Shown here: one piece after another, positions 10,085-22,689 of the stretch
Numbering within the stretch: the first letter of the stretch is position 1
How the letters are laid out: every line of letters starts with the position of its first letter
Origin: Zygaena filipendulae
Lineage: Eukaryota; Arthropoda; Insecta; Lepidoptera; Zygaenidae
Assembly: GCA_907165275.2 (NCBI GenBank)
Contig: OU015666.1
Span: 9,392,001-9,456,000 of the forward strand
Reading direction: 5' to 3'
Length of the DNA: 64,000 nucleotides
Notes under the pieces: generated by a model
Told to the model about the DNA's origin: nothing
What the model saw: the letters and a program-made list of their open reading frames with translations, nothing else
Database searches by the model: none
Translations under genes and position numbers: made by a program

Positions 10085-10354
10085 ATCGATGGACATAGAT
10101 AGGCAATAGTGTGTTAATCCACACGTGTATGACCATAATATGCAGCGTTAAGATAAGACGCCACAAAAACTGTTTTTCCCTCGCGATCAAAGAATTTTCA
10201 CTTTAAAAAAATATATTTACAATGTGTGTTATGGTATTCTCAATATCAATTTCTAATATTTTGGTACCTGGAGCGGTCGGAATTGTGTTTTTAGGATGCG
10301 CGTTATGGGCAAAGAATGTTGTTAGTTGTTATTGGTCATAGAGAATAAGGGCCC
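10085..10354. mobile_element. GGGCCC-TIR MITE joined to a GGACATAGATA-type MITE end
   Basis: The left part GGACATAGATAGGCAATAG matches one end of the 16.74-kb MITE. From about 10118 the sequence matches the 26.3-kb MITE and ends in GAGAATAAGGGCCC. One element appears to have landed in or beside the other. Confidence 0.55.
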
Positions 10355-10359
10355 AGCAC

Positions 10360-11020
10360 GGAGATTTCGCAATAGTAAACGCGTAAATAGGTAGGTAAGT
10401 ACAGGCATATCATTTTATTAAAACTGTATAACAAACACTATGCATCGACGAGATTAGATGCTTTACGAAGAACGGGAAACTAGTAAGATATATGCGTATT
10501 TCCAATCGGTTTACTTTGATGTTTACTTGTAGGTACAGCAAGTATACAGGAATCCGTGGTGTACCTACATTGAAATCCTTACAATCTGCCGGGATAAAAG
10601 GGTAGAAGCAGTCTTATTTGTATTGAATGTTGTAAAATGCAAAATGTTTTGTGAAAAGTATTCCTTTCGATCATATGAGGTAGGTATTTCTTGAACTTCG
10701 ATGGTCGAAGCGGTTAGTTCGCCGTTCAACTTAGATACGTATAGAATATAGATAAATCTAATAGAAATGGCCGGCTACTGTAATTAGCAAACAGCAATTC
10801 TTATGAATATTATATCATACCTCTGACTCTGGTTTTTTTTTTCGTTTTTAAGGTTTTACCGTCATTATAAGCTGAGCCGTCGCTGTTTTTTAATGTTTTA
10901 ATTTATTTAATGCATTTAGCGATGCAGTTTCTATATCACTTTAAAGTTCTACTTTATCTTTGAAAATTGACGTATTAATTGACTGATCACCCTGTGTCCA
11001 CCTATTGTACCTATATGTAA
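10360..11020. other. no gene seen
   Basis: No frame or repeat that can be supported. Confidence 0.4.
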
Positions 11021-11021
11021 T

Positions 11022-11262
11022 ACTAGTTGTGCCCCGCGGTTTCACCCGCGTTAATTTCAGAGAACCCGCGTGAATTCCGGGATAAAAAGTACCCTATGTG
11101 ATAATCTGATGTATAAGCTATATTATTGTAAAGTTTCATTTAAATCCATCCAGTAGTTTTTGCGTGAAAGAGTAACAAACATCCATCCATCCATCCATAC
11201 ATCCATCCATCCATCCATACATACATACTTACAAACATTCGCGTTTATAATATTAGTAGGAT
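11022..11262 (-). mobile_element. Helitron-like repeat with internal CCAT microsatellite
   Basis: Reverse orientation: CTAGTTGTGCCCCGCGGTTT at the CTAG end and TTATAATATTAGTAGGA at the TC end. A (CCAT)n/ACAT run at 11181-11228 sits near the 5' end. The 32.2-kb copy has the same layout. Confidence 0.7.
11181..11228. repeat. (CCAT)n/(ACAT)n microsatellite
   Basis: About eleven tetranucleotide units inside the Helitron-like repeat. Confidence 0.85.
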
Positions 11263-13655
11263 ATCGCCACAGATTTTTAAGCGTAGATAAAATCACACAA
11301 AACAGGTTTGCCGATACTTTTGATCTAAAAAGATAGTCAAAATAACGGCTCTACGATGATATTATATGTATAATTAGACCCTGTTTTGCTTTTTTAAACG
11401 ATCGTGCAAAACATGTTTTTCTATTTGTTATCACACAAGTATCTTTTAATACGTCAGAGGCTCCCAAACTTTTGGTGAACTTTTTGTTTTATGTAAATCC
11501 CCAATATATTTTTTTTTTATCTACCTCTGCTATTATCGCCTGACTTGTGCACCCACCTACTCATTTAGAGGGAGGTAGGTATTAGGGGCTATAAACAGGA
11601 ACAAATCTAAGCTATGAGAATAAATATATACACATTATTTTGTTAAATCATAAATGAATCTGGTTAGGGGACGGGTGTTTCTGTGATTGTTCTTCCTGAA
11701 TAAATACATATTGTCTATGTCTATGTACGTCATCTGCGTAGTAAAAAACGTATATCATTACAAATAGTAATTTTTATGTAGAGCAGCGGTCAAATGGTTG
11801 CGATTCGCAACTAACTAGTCCCCCCTTTTGTTAAAACCTCATGGTTTCTCTAAGAATTATTAGTTATTTTAAAAAGTTTATACCTACACGTACAATGTTT
11901 TCTTTACCAACTATGAAGCCAACGGAAGCAATCAAAACTAAACGAAAAAGTTTTATTGCTATTGTTGAAAATTTTAACTATGCGAGGCTTATAAATTAGT
12001 TCACGTTGGTAAAATTCCACATTTCCAAAGGACAGTCTGTATGTAAATTCTCAGAAGTTCAACCAGAGTATTTTGAATAAATTTTAATGTAACACCTTTT
12101 TACGTACTATATTCTTGCAAAGAAATAAATAAATAAAGACCCCTATGGGTACATAAATATCACTTTGGGAATCACTGGTTTACATAGACAATTACTGCGC
12201 TAAGCACTATCCGTTTTGCTTTTAATCTCCGGTCGTTCGGCAAGGTAGTGTGCCTCACCTGTATTTAGAAACACATCTATTAAGTAGGTACTATACATAT
12301 AAGAACATACAAACAACAGTCTTGCCATATATTTTTATCTACAGATATCTACGATAGGATCTCCGATATTGAATGGTTTTTTTATTACATATTTCTTTAT
12401 TTTATATCCTTCATAACCGATTTCACTGTAACTGTACAAACAACTCTAATTTCCTCATAGTCATATTTATTGTACCTACTCGAGGGTTTTCAGAAAAAAA
12501 GAAAAAAAAAAGCAAAAAGTTCAGAAAAAAAGTATATTTAAAGAGTTTGGTTGTCTAAACTCTAAAACAAGTTTTGACACATTATTGGCTAATGAGTACG
12601 TATCCAGAGTAACGAGTACCTGAAGAGTAATTACAGGGGCCGAATGGGTTTTTTATCAGCAAACCTGTGAACTAATATAAAGTAAAATAAATTACTTATA
12701 TTTTAGCTTGCCAAAATTTGATTTATGCTTATTAAGTTGTTATTAAATTTAGTAGGGAAGGGAAGGAATGTACATATATATTGGAACCGAAAATGGCTTG
12801 CTTTCTCATTTATGTATTTGTGTCGATACAAATTTTATGATTTTCTTGAATATTGAGTTACCTACTGTTTTGGAAACTAATTAGTTTTCTAGCGGCGGCG
12901 GTAACTATGTTTTCATTAAAATTAATTTGTTATGCCTCGAGCTCGATTCCTTTGGTGTATCGGCCTACATTTATTTCTTTTTTCTTTCATTATTTCTACG
13001 AAACAGATTTCGCAGTCTAAAAATTAAACCACATTCATACGACGTTTCTAATATAAAAATACAATTATTATATAAATTAAATACATTAAAAGTTAGAAAA
13101 ATCTGAAATTTAGCATCTATTTACATAGAAATATAGGTACCTAATTAAGAGAGTAAGTATTAAGTCATTCGAAAATTATTTATCAACTCCCATGAAAAAT
13201 GGATATAAAATCACAAAAAAGTCAGATTTCTTTTGTACGACACTTAATTTAAAACTGATTGATTAAAAACTTTAAAGGGTGCCATGATAAATTTATAACC
13301 TAAAATAAGTACCTATTTGTTTATTAACTGAATACCTAATAATACAAGAACATTGAGGCATTGATAGAACATATTGTGTATACTCTTCGCATAAATAATT
13401 CGATTGATATTATAAATAAATTGAAAGAAATGTTGAAAAATAACACACCGTTTTATTACTTTGCAGCTTTACCTTGACGTAGCCACTAGCTATATGAATT
13501 TAATACGAGTATATGATGCGAAGGCTCCAGTGTAACAAATATTTACTTTTGTACGTTAGCGGCAGGAGATATCTTGAAATAGTCACTGTAACCACAAGGT
13601 TGTGCGCATCGTTGGTATATTTTTTCTTTGCTTTGGTACATGTGACGGGCGTATG
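11263..13655. other. long non-coding stretch
   Basis: 2.4 kb of AT-rich sequence. The longest frame (12373-12558) is low-complexity lysine/serine coding from an A-run and not credible. No repeat shared with the rest of the window was recognised. Confidence 0.45.
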
Positions 13656-13658
13656 AAC

Positions 13659-13712
13659 TACTAGCTGTTCCCCGCGGTTTCACCCGCGGTACTTTCAGAG
13701 TTGCCGCGGGAA
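13659..13712 (-). mobile_element. Helitron-like 3' end, cut off by a MITE
   Basis: CTAGCTGTTCCCCGCGGTTT with the hairpin and CCGCGGGAATA, then an abrupt change into the family P element at 13713. Confidence 0.65.
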
Positions 13713-14053
13713 TAGGCTTGTTTCCGGGGTATGAAAATCAAAATACTATTTAGTCCGTCTTGTAGATTAATAAAAAATATTGGACACGTATTTTTCTTTT
13801 TTTTACATACCTAATCAAAAAATAACGCCGATACATTGAGTTGAAATTCCGTGTGACGTCACACCTAGATACACTTTATACTTAGTTATGACGTCGCGAC
13901 CTCCCCACTCCTAAACTTCAATGTCTTTTATCTAAGTATTTATTCAATAATAATTTAAAAAAAAAACCAAAAAATACGTGTCTACTATTTTTTTACAATC
14001 TAACTGACGGACTAAATGGAATTTTGATTTTTAAAACTTGTCATCACGCCCCT
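13713..14053. mobile_element. family P MITE
   Basis: Ends CTTGTTTCCGGGGTATG and AACTTGTCATCACGCCCC. Inner arms TTGGACACGTATTTTTC and ATACGTGTCTACTATTTTT. TGACGTCA at about 13854; the second site is partly lost (TGACGTCG). Confidence 0.7.
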
Positions 14054-14514
14054 TAAATATAATATAGTTAGTATATTTGGATATGTAGTCTCGACAAAGA
14101 TTAAAAGCCAATTTATCCCAGCAAATTTACGAGTGCATTTAAAAACAGGCGTGTCACCAAAGCATACTTGCAACCAATCCATCAGCAATAAAGATTTTTA
14201 TTTTTAAACGCGCTTGACAACTCTAGTCACGCGATTCGAACTTAACCATAGTTGGCATATAATAATCGGGTCGTTACAACAAAAAGTAGGACAAAATAAT
14301 TAAAATACATAAGTATGATATTGTTTGAAAATGGAAAATAATATCGCAAGTATATAATGTAGTACTTTACTGGGCACGATATAACGGAACTTCGTTAGGT
14401 CACGCACTGTGTGTGTCATATATTATACATTTTGAATGTTTCTGAATTTTTCATGTCCTTTAAATTAATTTGTTTGCAGGTCGTTACCTGATGGCGTAGT
14501 AACACAATTACCAT

Positions 14515-15012
14515 ATTTTCGATTACCGATCATCATGAAATTTGGCATACACGTGGTCAGGCGTACAGAGAAGCACATAGAGTACTTACCTACTTAATAT
14601 CCCGTAATAGGCATGTTGACTAAAATTTAGTTTTTAGTCCGTCTTATACATTAATAAAAAATATTGGACACGTATTTTTTCTTTTTTTATGCAAGTAATC
14701 CAAAAAATAACGGCGATACATTGAGTTGCAATTTCGCGTGACGTCACTAACCGGTGCAGTATGTATGGCGGCTTATAGCGGATAGTGACGTCACGAGCCA
14801 CCCTAAACTTTAATGCGCTTTGTCTCTGTACATTTTTATTTATTTGAAAAAGCAAAAAATACGTGTGTATTATTTTTTTTATTTTCTGACGGACTAATTA
14901 AAATTTTGATTTTCAAATGTCGTCAACATCCCTATTCTATTCTTTTCTATTCTATTCTATTCTCGCGGGAACTCCGAAGTTAACGCCGATAAAACCACGG
15001 GGAACAGCGAGT
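14515..15012 (+). mobile_element. Helitron-like repeat split by a family P MITE
   Basis: Left part GATTACCGATCATCATGAAA to TATCCCGTAATAG; right part CTCGCGGGAACTCCGAAGTT to GGGGAACAGCGAGTA. Between them lie the MITE at 14608-14933 and a short TTCTA repeat run (14934-14962). It gives a relative date: the MITE landed after the Helitron copy. Confidence 0.65.
14608..14933. mobile_element. family P MITE nested in Helitron-like repeat
   Basis: TIRs GGCATGTTGACTA and TCGTCAACATCCC. Two GTGACGTCAC sites near 14738 and 14785. The minus-strand frame at 14634-14855 is only this element. Confidence 0.75.
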
Positions 15013-15370
15013 AGAGTGTAATATCTACAATCCGGCCATACATACATCGCATTGAAAAATTCAAGTATTACAATATATTATGAGCTCATAAAAATGATAC
15101 AATCATATAAAAAAACGCAATAAAACGCAACGTAAGTAAACTATTCGTCGGTCAGGGCTCAGGAATAACGGGTACCGCCTAACGGTGTTGAAGGTTGAAC
15201 ACTGAAGTAGATACTGAAATATGCATCGAACGTGACGCTCGGCACATTTTATGATCAGCAGGTTTTATATTTTTTCAATACACATAATATCATCGAGACA
15301 TATCATTGAGATATATTGAAAGAGATACAGCGAGCTCTATACACTGTTTTTTTCAGAAAACCCTCGACCA
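15013..15370. other. no gene seen
   Basis: AT-rich spacer, nothing recognised. Confidence 0.4.
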
Positions 15371-15371
15371 A

Positions 15372-15545
15372 TTATGAGATGAAATGAAATGAAATAAACT
15401 TTATTCCTTGCGAAAACCGTTAATATGCAATAACAAAAAGAACTCAAACAGCGTGTCGCAACAAAAATGCAACCAGATCAGCATAAGTCGGGATAAGTCA
15501 GCATAAGTACCTATAGTTACCTATACTGAAATATTTCCTAAACTA
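15372..15545. repeat. short interspersed repeat with (GAAAT)n start
   Basis: GAAATGAAATGAAATAAAC, then AATATGCAATAACAA and GCGTGTCGCAACAAAA. The same order of blocks recurs at 52.71-52.93 kb. It could be a SINE or LINE tail; family unknown. Confidence 0.5.
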
Positions 15546-15619
15546 CTGAACCGATTTAAATGAAACAATTCTAAAACCATCTCGATTAAACTGGCTTCCA
15601 AACAGAACATTTCTTAATG

Positions 15620-15730
15620 TACCCAAAGTTTCAATTTTTACTGAGCACGCGCGTCTAATATTTCATAGCAAACAGAAAGTCGTCGGTATTGTCAATCTCA
15701 TTTGATAATAATAGGTGATTGTGAAGTTTG
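15620..15730. repeat. unclassified repeat shared with 38.73-38.81 kb
   Basis: CATAGCAAACAGAAAGTCGT and GTCAATCTCATTTGATAA match GTAGCAAACTGAAAATCATC and AACCTCATTTGATAA at 38.75-38.80 kb. No ends could be set. Confidence 0.4.
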
Positions 15731-16204
15731 TCAGGATATAAGTTGACAAATGTTTAGATGATGTTATTTATGACGATTCTCTCAGAAAAACCAAGATGTG
15801 ATTTAATTCCCTGCCTGCAGGGGAGCCTAAAACGACAGTTGTCTATAGTAGCACTTCCACTCAGCAACCCGTGAAAAAAGTTGAAGTTGGCAAAAATCTA
15901 CTACAAATAATGACAACGTCATTTGGTACAAACGTCAGAAGTCTTGTTAAATACCACTGAAGACCCACTTACTTATCATGACGTCTCGCCTCGAGGCAGG
16001 TAAATTGAAGTTAAATATGATAAATGATAAAATCTAACAATTTAAAAGTAGAAAGAAGGAAATGATTTTAATTTTCTAGAACTTATAAAAAGTCATATTT
16101 ATCCTACAACGTAAATTTCATGTCATACCTACTCATGTTAGTTTTTCTGAAATACAACATATTGTATCACAGAAATGCAATTTTTTACTATGATAATATA
16201 ATTA

Positions 16205-16710
16205 AAATGGTTTTGTAGCGGGAGCGGGATGGATGATATGGCTCGACCGCCACCAAAGGGGAAGCTTCCCGCCGGGCGAGGTGGTATGCCCGGGGAACCG
16301 CGGCTCCGACTGTAGATCATCGGAGGTCGTATATATGCAGCGCAGTGTGAAAACTTCGTTAGCGCGATTCAGGACTTCCATATAGGCCATATAGCCAGTA
16401 CTCGTCACTTCGTTGTAGTTCGTGACTTGTAGGGGTCGCCACAGTTTAAAGAACTGAAAGTCCCGCTTTTGGAGCAAACTGAACTAAAAAGTAAATCCTT
16501 AACATCACAGTCCTTGTCAAGAGCAAATCAAACAAACTCAATTCAATGGGGTTGCATCGTTTATTTACAGAGGTCCCATAGTCGCCTTCCGGCTCCATCA
16601 TCAAATCAGTTCCATGTCGTAATAATATCTAGTGCATCGTCATCCGGACTAAATATAGGTAGCATTGAAAAAATTGCTGCTAGCAATAAGGCCGCCTATT
16701 TGCCATGAAA
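16205..16710. repeat. GC-richer repeat-like tract, unclassified
   Basis: A GC-rich start (CGGGCGAGGTGGTATGCCCG) leads to CTTCCGGCTCCATCATCAAA and TCGTCATCCGGACTAAATAT, phrases that recall interspersed repeats of moths (inference). The frames here lack protein features I recognise. Confidence 0.3.
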
Positions 16711-16738
16711 TTAATTTATATTATATTTGGACGCAGAT

Positions 16739-16963
16739 AAGCAATAACATATTAACCCACAATATTAAGTTATTGATTCAAAATGCTTTATTGAGAGTTA
16801 TAGAGCGTTTTTTAATTATGTGTTTACCTTATTATATTTTTTAAATACCAAAAAACATTTAAACTTAAAAAAATGCTGTAACAAAATGTCGATATGATTT
16901 TAAATCACGATTTACTCAAAATTTCTCCAATGTGGGTTAACACACTATTGCTTATCTATGTCC
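16739..16963. mobile_element. MITE with TIRs GGACATAGATAAGCAATA
   Basis: Left GGACGCAGATAAGCAATA...TTAACCCACA; right TGTGGGTTAACACACTATTG then CTTATCTATGTCC, about 33 bp of imperfect inverted ends and an AT-rich middle. A single end of the same family is at 10085. Confidence 0.65.
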
Positions 16964-17088
16964 ATTTAATACCTATTGTAAAATTACTTCGGTGTTCTAA
17001 AGTATATTGTGCATAGTTACAATTCGATACGAAAATAAGAAATATAGGTTAAAATTGTAGTCTAACATTCTAAGAGAAGACTAATAGG

Positions 17089-17168
17089 CATTATGACTAA
17101 ATTTTAATTTTTCCGTCCGTCTTGGCTAAATAGAACTTTGATTTTTTTTACCTTGTCACCATGCCCAT
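17089..17168. mobile_element. family P MITE, deletion derivative
   Basis: Only the two ends remain joined: GGCATTATGACTAAATTTT, TCCGTCCGTCTTGG, then TAGAACTTTGATTTTTTTTA and CACCATGCCC. Confidence 0.55.
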
Positions 17169-17879
17169 TGTAAGCGTGATAATATGGTACCACAGGTTGG
17201 GACTTATCTACATAAATTATTTTCATGTTAAGCAATTTTTGAAAAGCCCAACAATAAAAATCCCCGAGAGTGGCGTGACAAAAAACACTACCAAACAACA
17301 TTAGGAGGAGCCCCGGGAACGAGTAGTTTGCAGAAAAGTGCTACGCAGTAAGTAAATTAAAGTCCAATGATTAATTCCATTGCACGTTTCATGGTTTGTG
17401 CTGCGGCATTTATCGGCTATATTTTAACAAATTTTAAACGATTGATGGATGAATATAAGAATCTGGAGCCCCTCAGGATCATTATCGAAATGTACTTTAT
17501 AATACGTATATATTATGCCATATAGTTGGATTATATAAATATATCTATATATCAGCAGTTTTAAAAAATCACCAAGTGGATCACAATACACACAAATAGT
17601 TTTCCAGGTTTAGGCAACAAACATCGCCGAAGAATCCTTACTTTACACACATAGACACACACGCCCGTATGCAAGCACGCATGCGCGCGCGCACGTACGC
17701 ACGCTCAAATGCACCACATCTATATGTACAATACGTAAGTCATGAACAGTAAGTACCTTAATGGTTAGGCTTTTTGTGATCAAGTATCAACGAGAAATAA
17801 AAGAACAAAAACATATCCTCTTCGTCCTAGGATTTTTACAAAGAATTATTACGTATTTATCGTATACCTACATCAATTG
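17169..17879. other. no gene seen; short alternating purine-pyrimidine tract
   Basis: Positions about 17647-17705 hold a CACACACG/CGCGCGCGCACGTACG run, a possible Z-DNA-forming tract. Otherwise nothing supportable. Confidence 0.5.
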
Positions 17880-18197
17880 GGTATTCTCCAGGGTATGGAA
17901 ATCAAAATTCTAATTAGTTCGTTAGTTAGAAAATAAAATACACACGAATTTTTTGCTTTTTCAAATTAACGAAAATAAACAGATAAAGTGCATGAAAGTT
18001 TAAGGTGGAGCACTCGTGACGACATTATTCGGTATAAGCCCCGTACAAACTGCACGTCACACGAAATTACAAACTCGATGTATCGCCGTTATTTTTTGAT
18101 TACCTACGTATTAAAAAAAGAAAAAACACGTCCAAATAATTTCATTTGATCTACGCGACGGACTAAAAAAAGATTTTAGTGAAGTAGCCAATGTAAA
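17880..18197. mobile_element. family P MITE
   Basis: GGGTATTCTCCAGGGTATGG to GGACTAAAAAAAGATTTTAG...AGTAGCCAAT. Arms ACACGAATTTTTTGCTTTTT and AAAAAACACGTCC. Both central CRE-like sites are mutated in this copy. Confidence 0.65.
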
Positions 18198-19079
18198 CGT
18201 CATGTCAATGGATTTATGAAACATTTTATGTACACGTACCTTTTTCTTCGTTATTTTCAACGGTTTCTGCGTATACGCAGACGTGAACAGTATAGTGTGC
18301 ACGGGCGCCTCAGTGGGTATCCCAAGTGACGTCATAGTTCATCACAAAGTCCTTATACCACACTTCCGGTACAATTTCACTTGCTTATACTATCGGCTAC
18401 CGATAAACAAACCGACGGGGATCAAAACAAGTGTTTTAGACTGTTTCCTCGTTACTGTTATCCAAAAGTTCAAATATATATTGTAGAATACTTGTTATTT
18501 TTAACAGTGCACGAGTGTATCGGTGTGGAAGGATAGGGCTCCACTGTTTAGTCAGTTTAAAGATATGAAGTTACATTGACTATCAAGACTGCCGTTTAAA
18601 TAAACACACTTCGTCCCACGTATCTTTGATATGACTTTTTAAACACGGCAATAGTATTTAGTACTTTTTCTTCTTCTTTTTTTCAATATGGTAACATACG
18701 CCTTGGATTAGTAAACTCCTCAGAAGAATAACGTAAACTCACTATTCATGCCAATGTCAGTCAGAGAAAACAATGGACAGTTACAAAGATCAAATTAAAC
18801 TTGTTAGTTCAGAATATGATCTGTAAACTTGTTGTCATAATCCCTAAAAAAAGACATACTGGACTTACAGAAAGCTCTGTAAATATATATTTTTACCTGG
18901 CGCAATGTGTCGTCAGTTGTTACTGTCCCGATGACTCTACCAAGACGTTATAATTATTCATTTTTTAAATACATAAGACCATTATCTCCTATCTCTTAAA
19001 TTCAAAAAACACAATTCGCTACTCCAGTACTAAACAATTAAGAAAAGCAAACTTTTCTACGCTGGAAGTGAAGGCTTAA
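18198..19079. other. no gene seen
   Basis: The frame at 18283-18486 has no protein features and probably arises by chance. No repeats recognised. Confidence 0.4.
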
Positions 19080-19271
19080 TTATAAATCCGAAAGTGAATT
19101 TCTTTGTTTGTTTATTTGTTACGCTTAACTTTTACGGCTTAACGGCTCAACCGATCATCATGAAATAACACGTTGCCAGGAGTACAGAGAAGGATATAGG
19201 GTACTTTTTATCCCGGAATTTCCGCGGGAACTCCGAAATTAACGCGAGTGAAACCGCGGGGAACAGCTAGT
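19080..19271 (+). mobile_element. Helitron-like repeat, full length
   Basis: Well preserved: AAATCCGAAAGTGAATTTC, ATCCCGGAATTTCCGCGGG, GGGGAACAGCTAGT, with the insertion point followed by A. Confidence 0.7.
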
Positions 19272-20571
19272 ACTTAATAAAGCTGTTTTTTTATTGTGAA
19301 TCTTTTAACATATTCTAAAACAAAAAAATATTTTTTGCAAACTCATTATCACTTACTATACTGAGTTCAAGAGGCAAATAAAATAAATTTACTACAAAGC
19401 AATGGTTACAATAAGAACTTTAAAGTTCAAATGTCATTACCGAAAGGTTACGAAGACGAGCAAAGTCACTCAGCAAATCACCTCTGAATCTGAGCACGAA
19501 TCCTTTTAACAAAAAGAGTGAACTCTTTTTCAGAGGTCATCTATATCTTCAAATATAGTAATTAAATATTTTTTACTTTTACTCCAAAATTTAATCCTCA
19601 TCATGACCTTAATAATTAATAAATTTTTTTTAATCCAAATTCCAAAACAAAAGATTTTTATGTTTGTATGTGTTTTTTTTTTTAAATAAGACTTGACTAT
19701 TTAATTCTTGTACAATTCTAACTATACATATAATTAAGAGCAGGTTTTATGCGCAATTGTAGATACAAAATTTATAATTAATTAAAAAAGTGCACACCAA
19801 CAGCTCAGTCACACGTTACGTTACGATCAAATTCCAAAAAAATAATTAAAATAAATGACCCACATTAAATTTTATTAAAATTTTGATAAATAAGATAAAG
19901 AGATGAAGTTGTGTTTCTCACAAAAACCAATGTCTCAAGTTACGAGTAAAATATAATACCTACTTATCTACTTTCTTTAATAGTTTGCGTTTTGGCTCAA
20001 CTCCGTAATGAAATACATTTATGCCGCCGTTCCAAAGTTATATCGTAACTCTCTCGAGTTATCAAGTGTCCCGAGTAAACAAGGAGATCACAATCAAACA
20101 ATTTGTGTAATCAGGGAGCCGTTGGTACATAGTGTACCTACCACTAACTAATTCTGTTTACTCTAGTATACCCATAGGTACAACTGTGAGCCTATTTACG
20201 ACTTGTTTGTGTCGCCAGCCACACGTCTATTGATTCGACTGTATAATTTAATTGTTATCTGTGGTTAAATTTTTGTTTAAAAAAAGTTTCGGTTACTTGC
20301 ATTGTGCTTATTGAATCAATGATAATGACCTGATAACTTTTTCATCTACTTTGATCATGCTGCTGGTCTTCCGACGTGAGTATCTAAATAAATACATATA
20401 CCTACTTATCATAACTGTGTTTGTCTGTGTTACAACAAATCAGTAGGTAACTATAATATAATCGATTGAGCCAGGTATTTCAGGAGTTACACGGGAATCC
20501 CTTTGACGCGGGGTATATACATTATACGCGTCTCTATCTCATTATAGCGCCGCGAGTCATTTATAAGGCAC
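19272..20571. other. no gene seen
   Basis: 1.3 kb of AT-rich sequence with T- and A-runs. Confidence 0.4.
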
Positions 20572-20757
20572 CAGGTGTTCCCCGCTGTTTCACCAGCGTT
20601 AATTTCGGCGTTTCCGCGGGACTCCCAGGACTATAAGTATCCTGTGACTTTCTCTGTACCGCTGGCACCGTGTATGCAAAATTTTATTACGATCGGTAGA
20701 GCCGTTGAGGAGTAAAAGCGTAACAAACAAACACACCCACATTCGCATTTATAATAA
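20572..20757 (-). mobile_element. Helitron-like repeat, reverse
   Basis: GTGTTCCCCGCTGTTTCACC to TTCGCATTTATAATAATAC. Directly abuts the next copy at 20758, giving a head-to-tail pair. Confidence 0.65.
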
Positions 20758-20922
20758 TACTAGCTGTCTCGCGCGGTTTCACCCGCGATAATTTCGTTGT
20801 TACCGCAGGAATTCCAAATTACAATATAGCCTATGTTACTCAGGAGTAATGTAGCTATCTAATTGTTAAAGAACTTTTGAAGTCGGTCCAGTAGTTTTCG
20901 AGTTAAATCGTAACAAACACTG
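20758..20922 (-). mobile_element. Helitron-like repeat, reverse, 5' end missing
   Basis: ACTAGCTGTCTCGCGCGGTT to GTTAAATCGTAACAAAC; the TC end is lost. Confidence 0.6.
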
Positions 20923-21131
20923 CGATTCAACTATCAACGCTGCCTCGACATCGCCGCAACCTGGCAGTGAGTGATGTCCCTAAGTGGCTTTTATAATCAT
21001 GCAAGAGAAATGTTTACATCACATGAGCAGAATGAATTTTGAGTGTTGAAAACCATTTCCGGCTCTTGTCCGTACCAACATGTCGACGGACTCCAAGAAT
21101 GGACGAAATTGATAGATCGATTTAATTTCAA

Positions 21132-21245
21132 ACTAGCTGTTCCCTGCGGTTTCACCCGCGTCAATTTCGGAGTTCCCGCGGGAATTCTGGGATAAAAAGT
21201 AGCTGATGTCCTCCTCAGTTGCACTCTCGACAACATGTATGCATG
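21132..21245 (-). mobile_element. Helitron-like repeat, 3' half only
   Basis: ACTAGCTGTTCCCTGCGGTT through GGAATTCTGGGATAAAAAGT, broken at ACAACATGTATGC. Confidence 0.6.
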
Positions 21246-21847
21246 CAGTAGATATCTAAGGCGGGAAACCAACTCACATCGATGATTAACGCATCGCTTT
21301 TCTGCCACCACTTCCGACTCCGACTTTGACATGCCAATTTTAAGAACTCCAACTCTTGTTCGGCTCCGATAAATCACATCCGTGACATTTCTAGTTTAGT
21401 GTAATATAAGTGCATGTATATGTTGTATACGTACCCTAAATAAACAATTTATACAAACATTGTTTAAGTACTACGAAAGCGGGTGTCAAATTGAGTGCGC
21501 GTGTCCTCAACGCACTAGCATACGTACCTAGAGTATAACCTACTCGCTCTTATTACTGACACGCAATGATGTAGCTGTTTACATGAAAATAATCCCGCGT
21601 AACCTGAAACATTCGGATGACGTCATAGGCGCCGGCGCAAAAAATACACCTAAGGGATTCAAATATACCTACTTTACTTTCTTAACTTTATTGCCTTAAA
21701 ACAACAACACACTAAACATCAGACAAATAAAAAGAAAGGACAAATCAAAAGGCGGCCTTTTTACTAGAAGCAATCTTCGCAAGGCAAACTTGAGGTGACG
21801 GAGCTGCGGATAGACACGAGAAGCGAACGTAATCCTTGGGTACAATA
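21246..21847. other. no gene seen
   Basis: The minus-strand frame 20997-21377 runs through a Helitron-like copy and is not a gene. The remainder shows nothing supportable. Confidence 0.4.
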
Positions 21848-22134
21848 TAAATGCGAAAGTGAGTTTGTTTGTTTGTTACGCTTTCACGCCTTAACGGCTC
21901 AACCTATCATCATAAAATTTTGTACACGCGTTGTCAGGGGTAGGCAAAGAGAAGGACATAGGGTACCTTTTGTCTCGGAATTCCTGCGGGAACTCCAAAA
22001 TTAACGCTGGTAAAATCTCATGAAATTTTGCATGCACGTTGTTAGGGGTATACAGAAGGACAAAGGCTACTTTTATCCTAGAATTCCCGCGGGAACTGTG
22101 TGATTACCGCGGGTAAACCGCGGGGAACAGCTAG
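21848..22134 (+). mobile_element. Helitron-like repeat, composite
   Basis: A first copy breaks off at TTAACGCTGGTAAAA (about 22015). A second resumes at TCATGAAATTTTGCATGC and ends GGGGAACAGCTAGT. Confidence 0.65.
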
Positions 22135-22140
22135 TCTTTA

Positions 22141-22240
22141 ATATTTTAAATGCGAATGTGAGAGTGTTTGTTTGTTTCTTCCACGCCTTATCTACTCAAC
22201 CAATCATCATGATTTTTTGTATACACATTGTTAGGGGTGA
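22141..22240 (+). mobile_element. Helitron-like repeat, 5' half
   Basis: AAATGCGAATGTGAGAGTG to CATTGTTAGGGGTGAAA; the 3' hairpin is missing. Confidence 0.5.
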
Positions 22241-22487
22241 AATCTCGGGTAATTAGGTATTAGCTAGACTATTATAGTATTCAATATGTACTATCTGTGG
22301 TATTAGTATAATATTATAAGTAGGTAACGGAATCATATGTCCATGCATTGAAGCACACACGTTTAGTTTCACATGCCATGAAAGCGGACACTGTTACCAG
22401 CTGGCACCCGAGGGCCGTGAAACGAGCGATTTGAATTGCGTTTCTCTCCGCTCAAGTTTACGCTCGACACACCGATATAAATCCTAA

Positions 22488-22684
22488 CAATTATAAATGC
22501 GAATGTGAATTCGTTTGTTTGTTGTGATTCCACGCCTCAACTACTCAACTGATCATAATGAAATAAGGCTTACAGTGTACACGTTGTCAAGGGTACAGAA
22601 AAGGACATATTAAGGTACTTTTTGTCCGGGAATTTTTACAGGAACTCTGAAATTCACGCGGGTGAATCCACGGAAAACTGAGAT
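22488..22684 (+). mobile_element. Helitron-like repeat, diverged full copy
   Basis: AATTATAAATGCGAATGTG to GGGTGAATCCACGGAAAAC; the CTAG end is mutated. Confidence 0.55.
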
Positions 22685-22689
22685 TCAAT

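Noticed and set aside
16138..16477. Minus-strand frames in the GC-richer tract at 16.2-16.5 kb
   Set aside because: Overlapping frames with no domain; the sequence resembles interspersed repeat material.
20997..21377. 126-codon minus-strand frame
   Set aside because: Its middle is a Helitron-like 3' half (SATFYPRIPAGTPKLTRVKP is the translated repeat), and no domain is seen.
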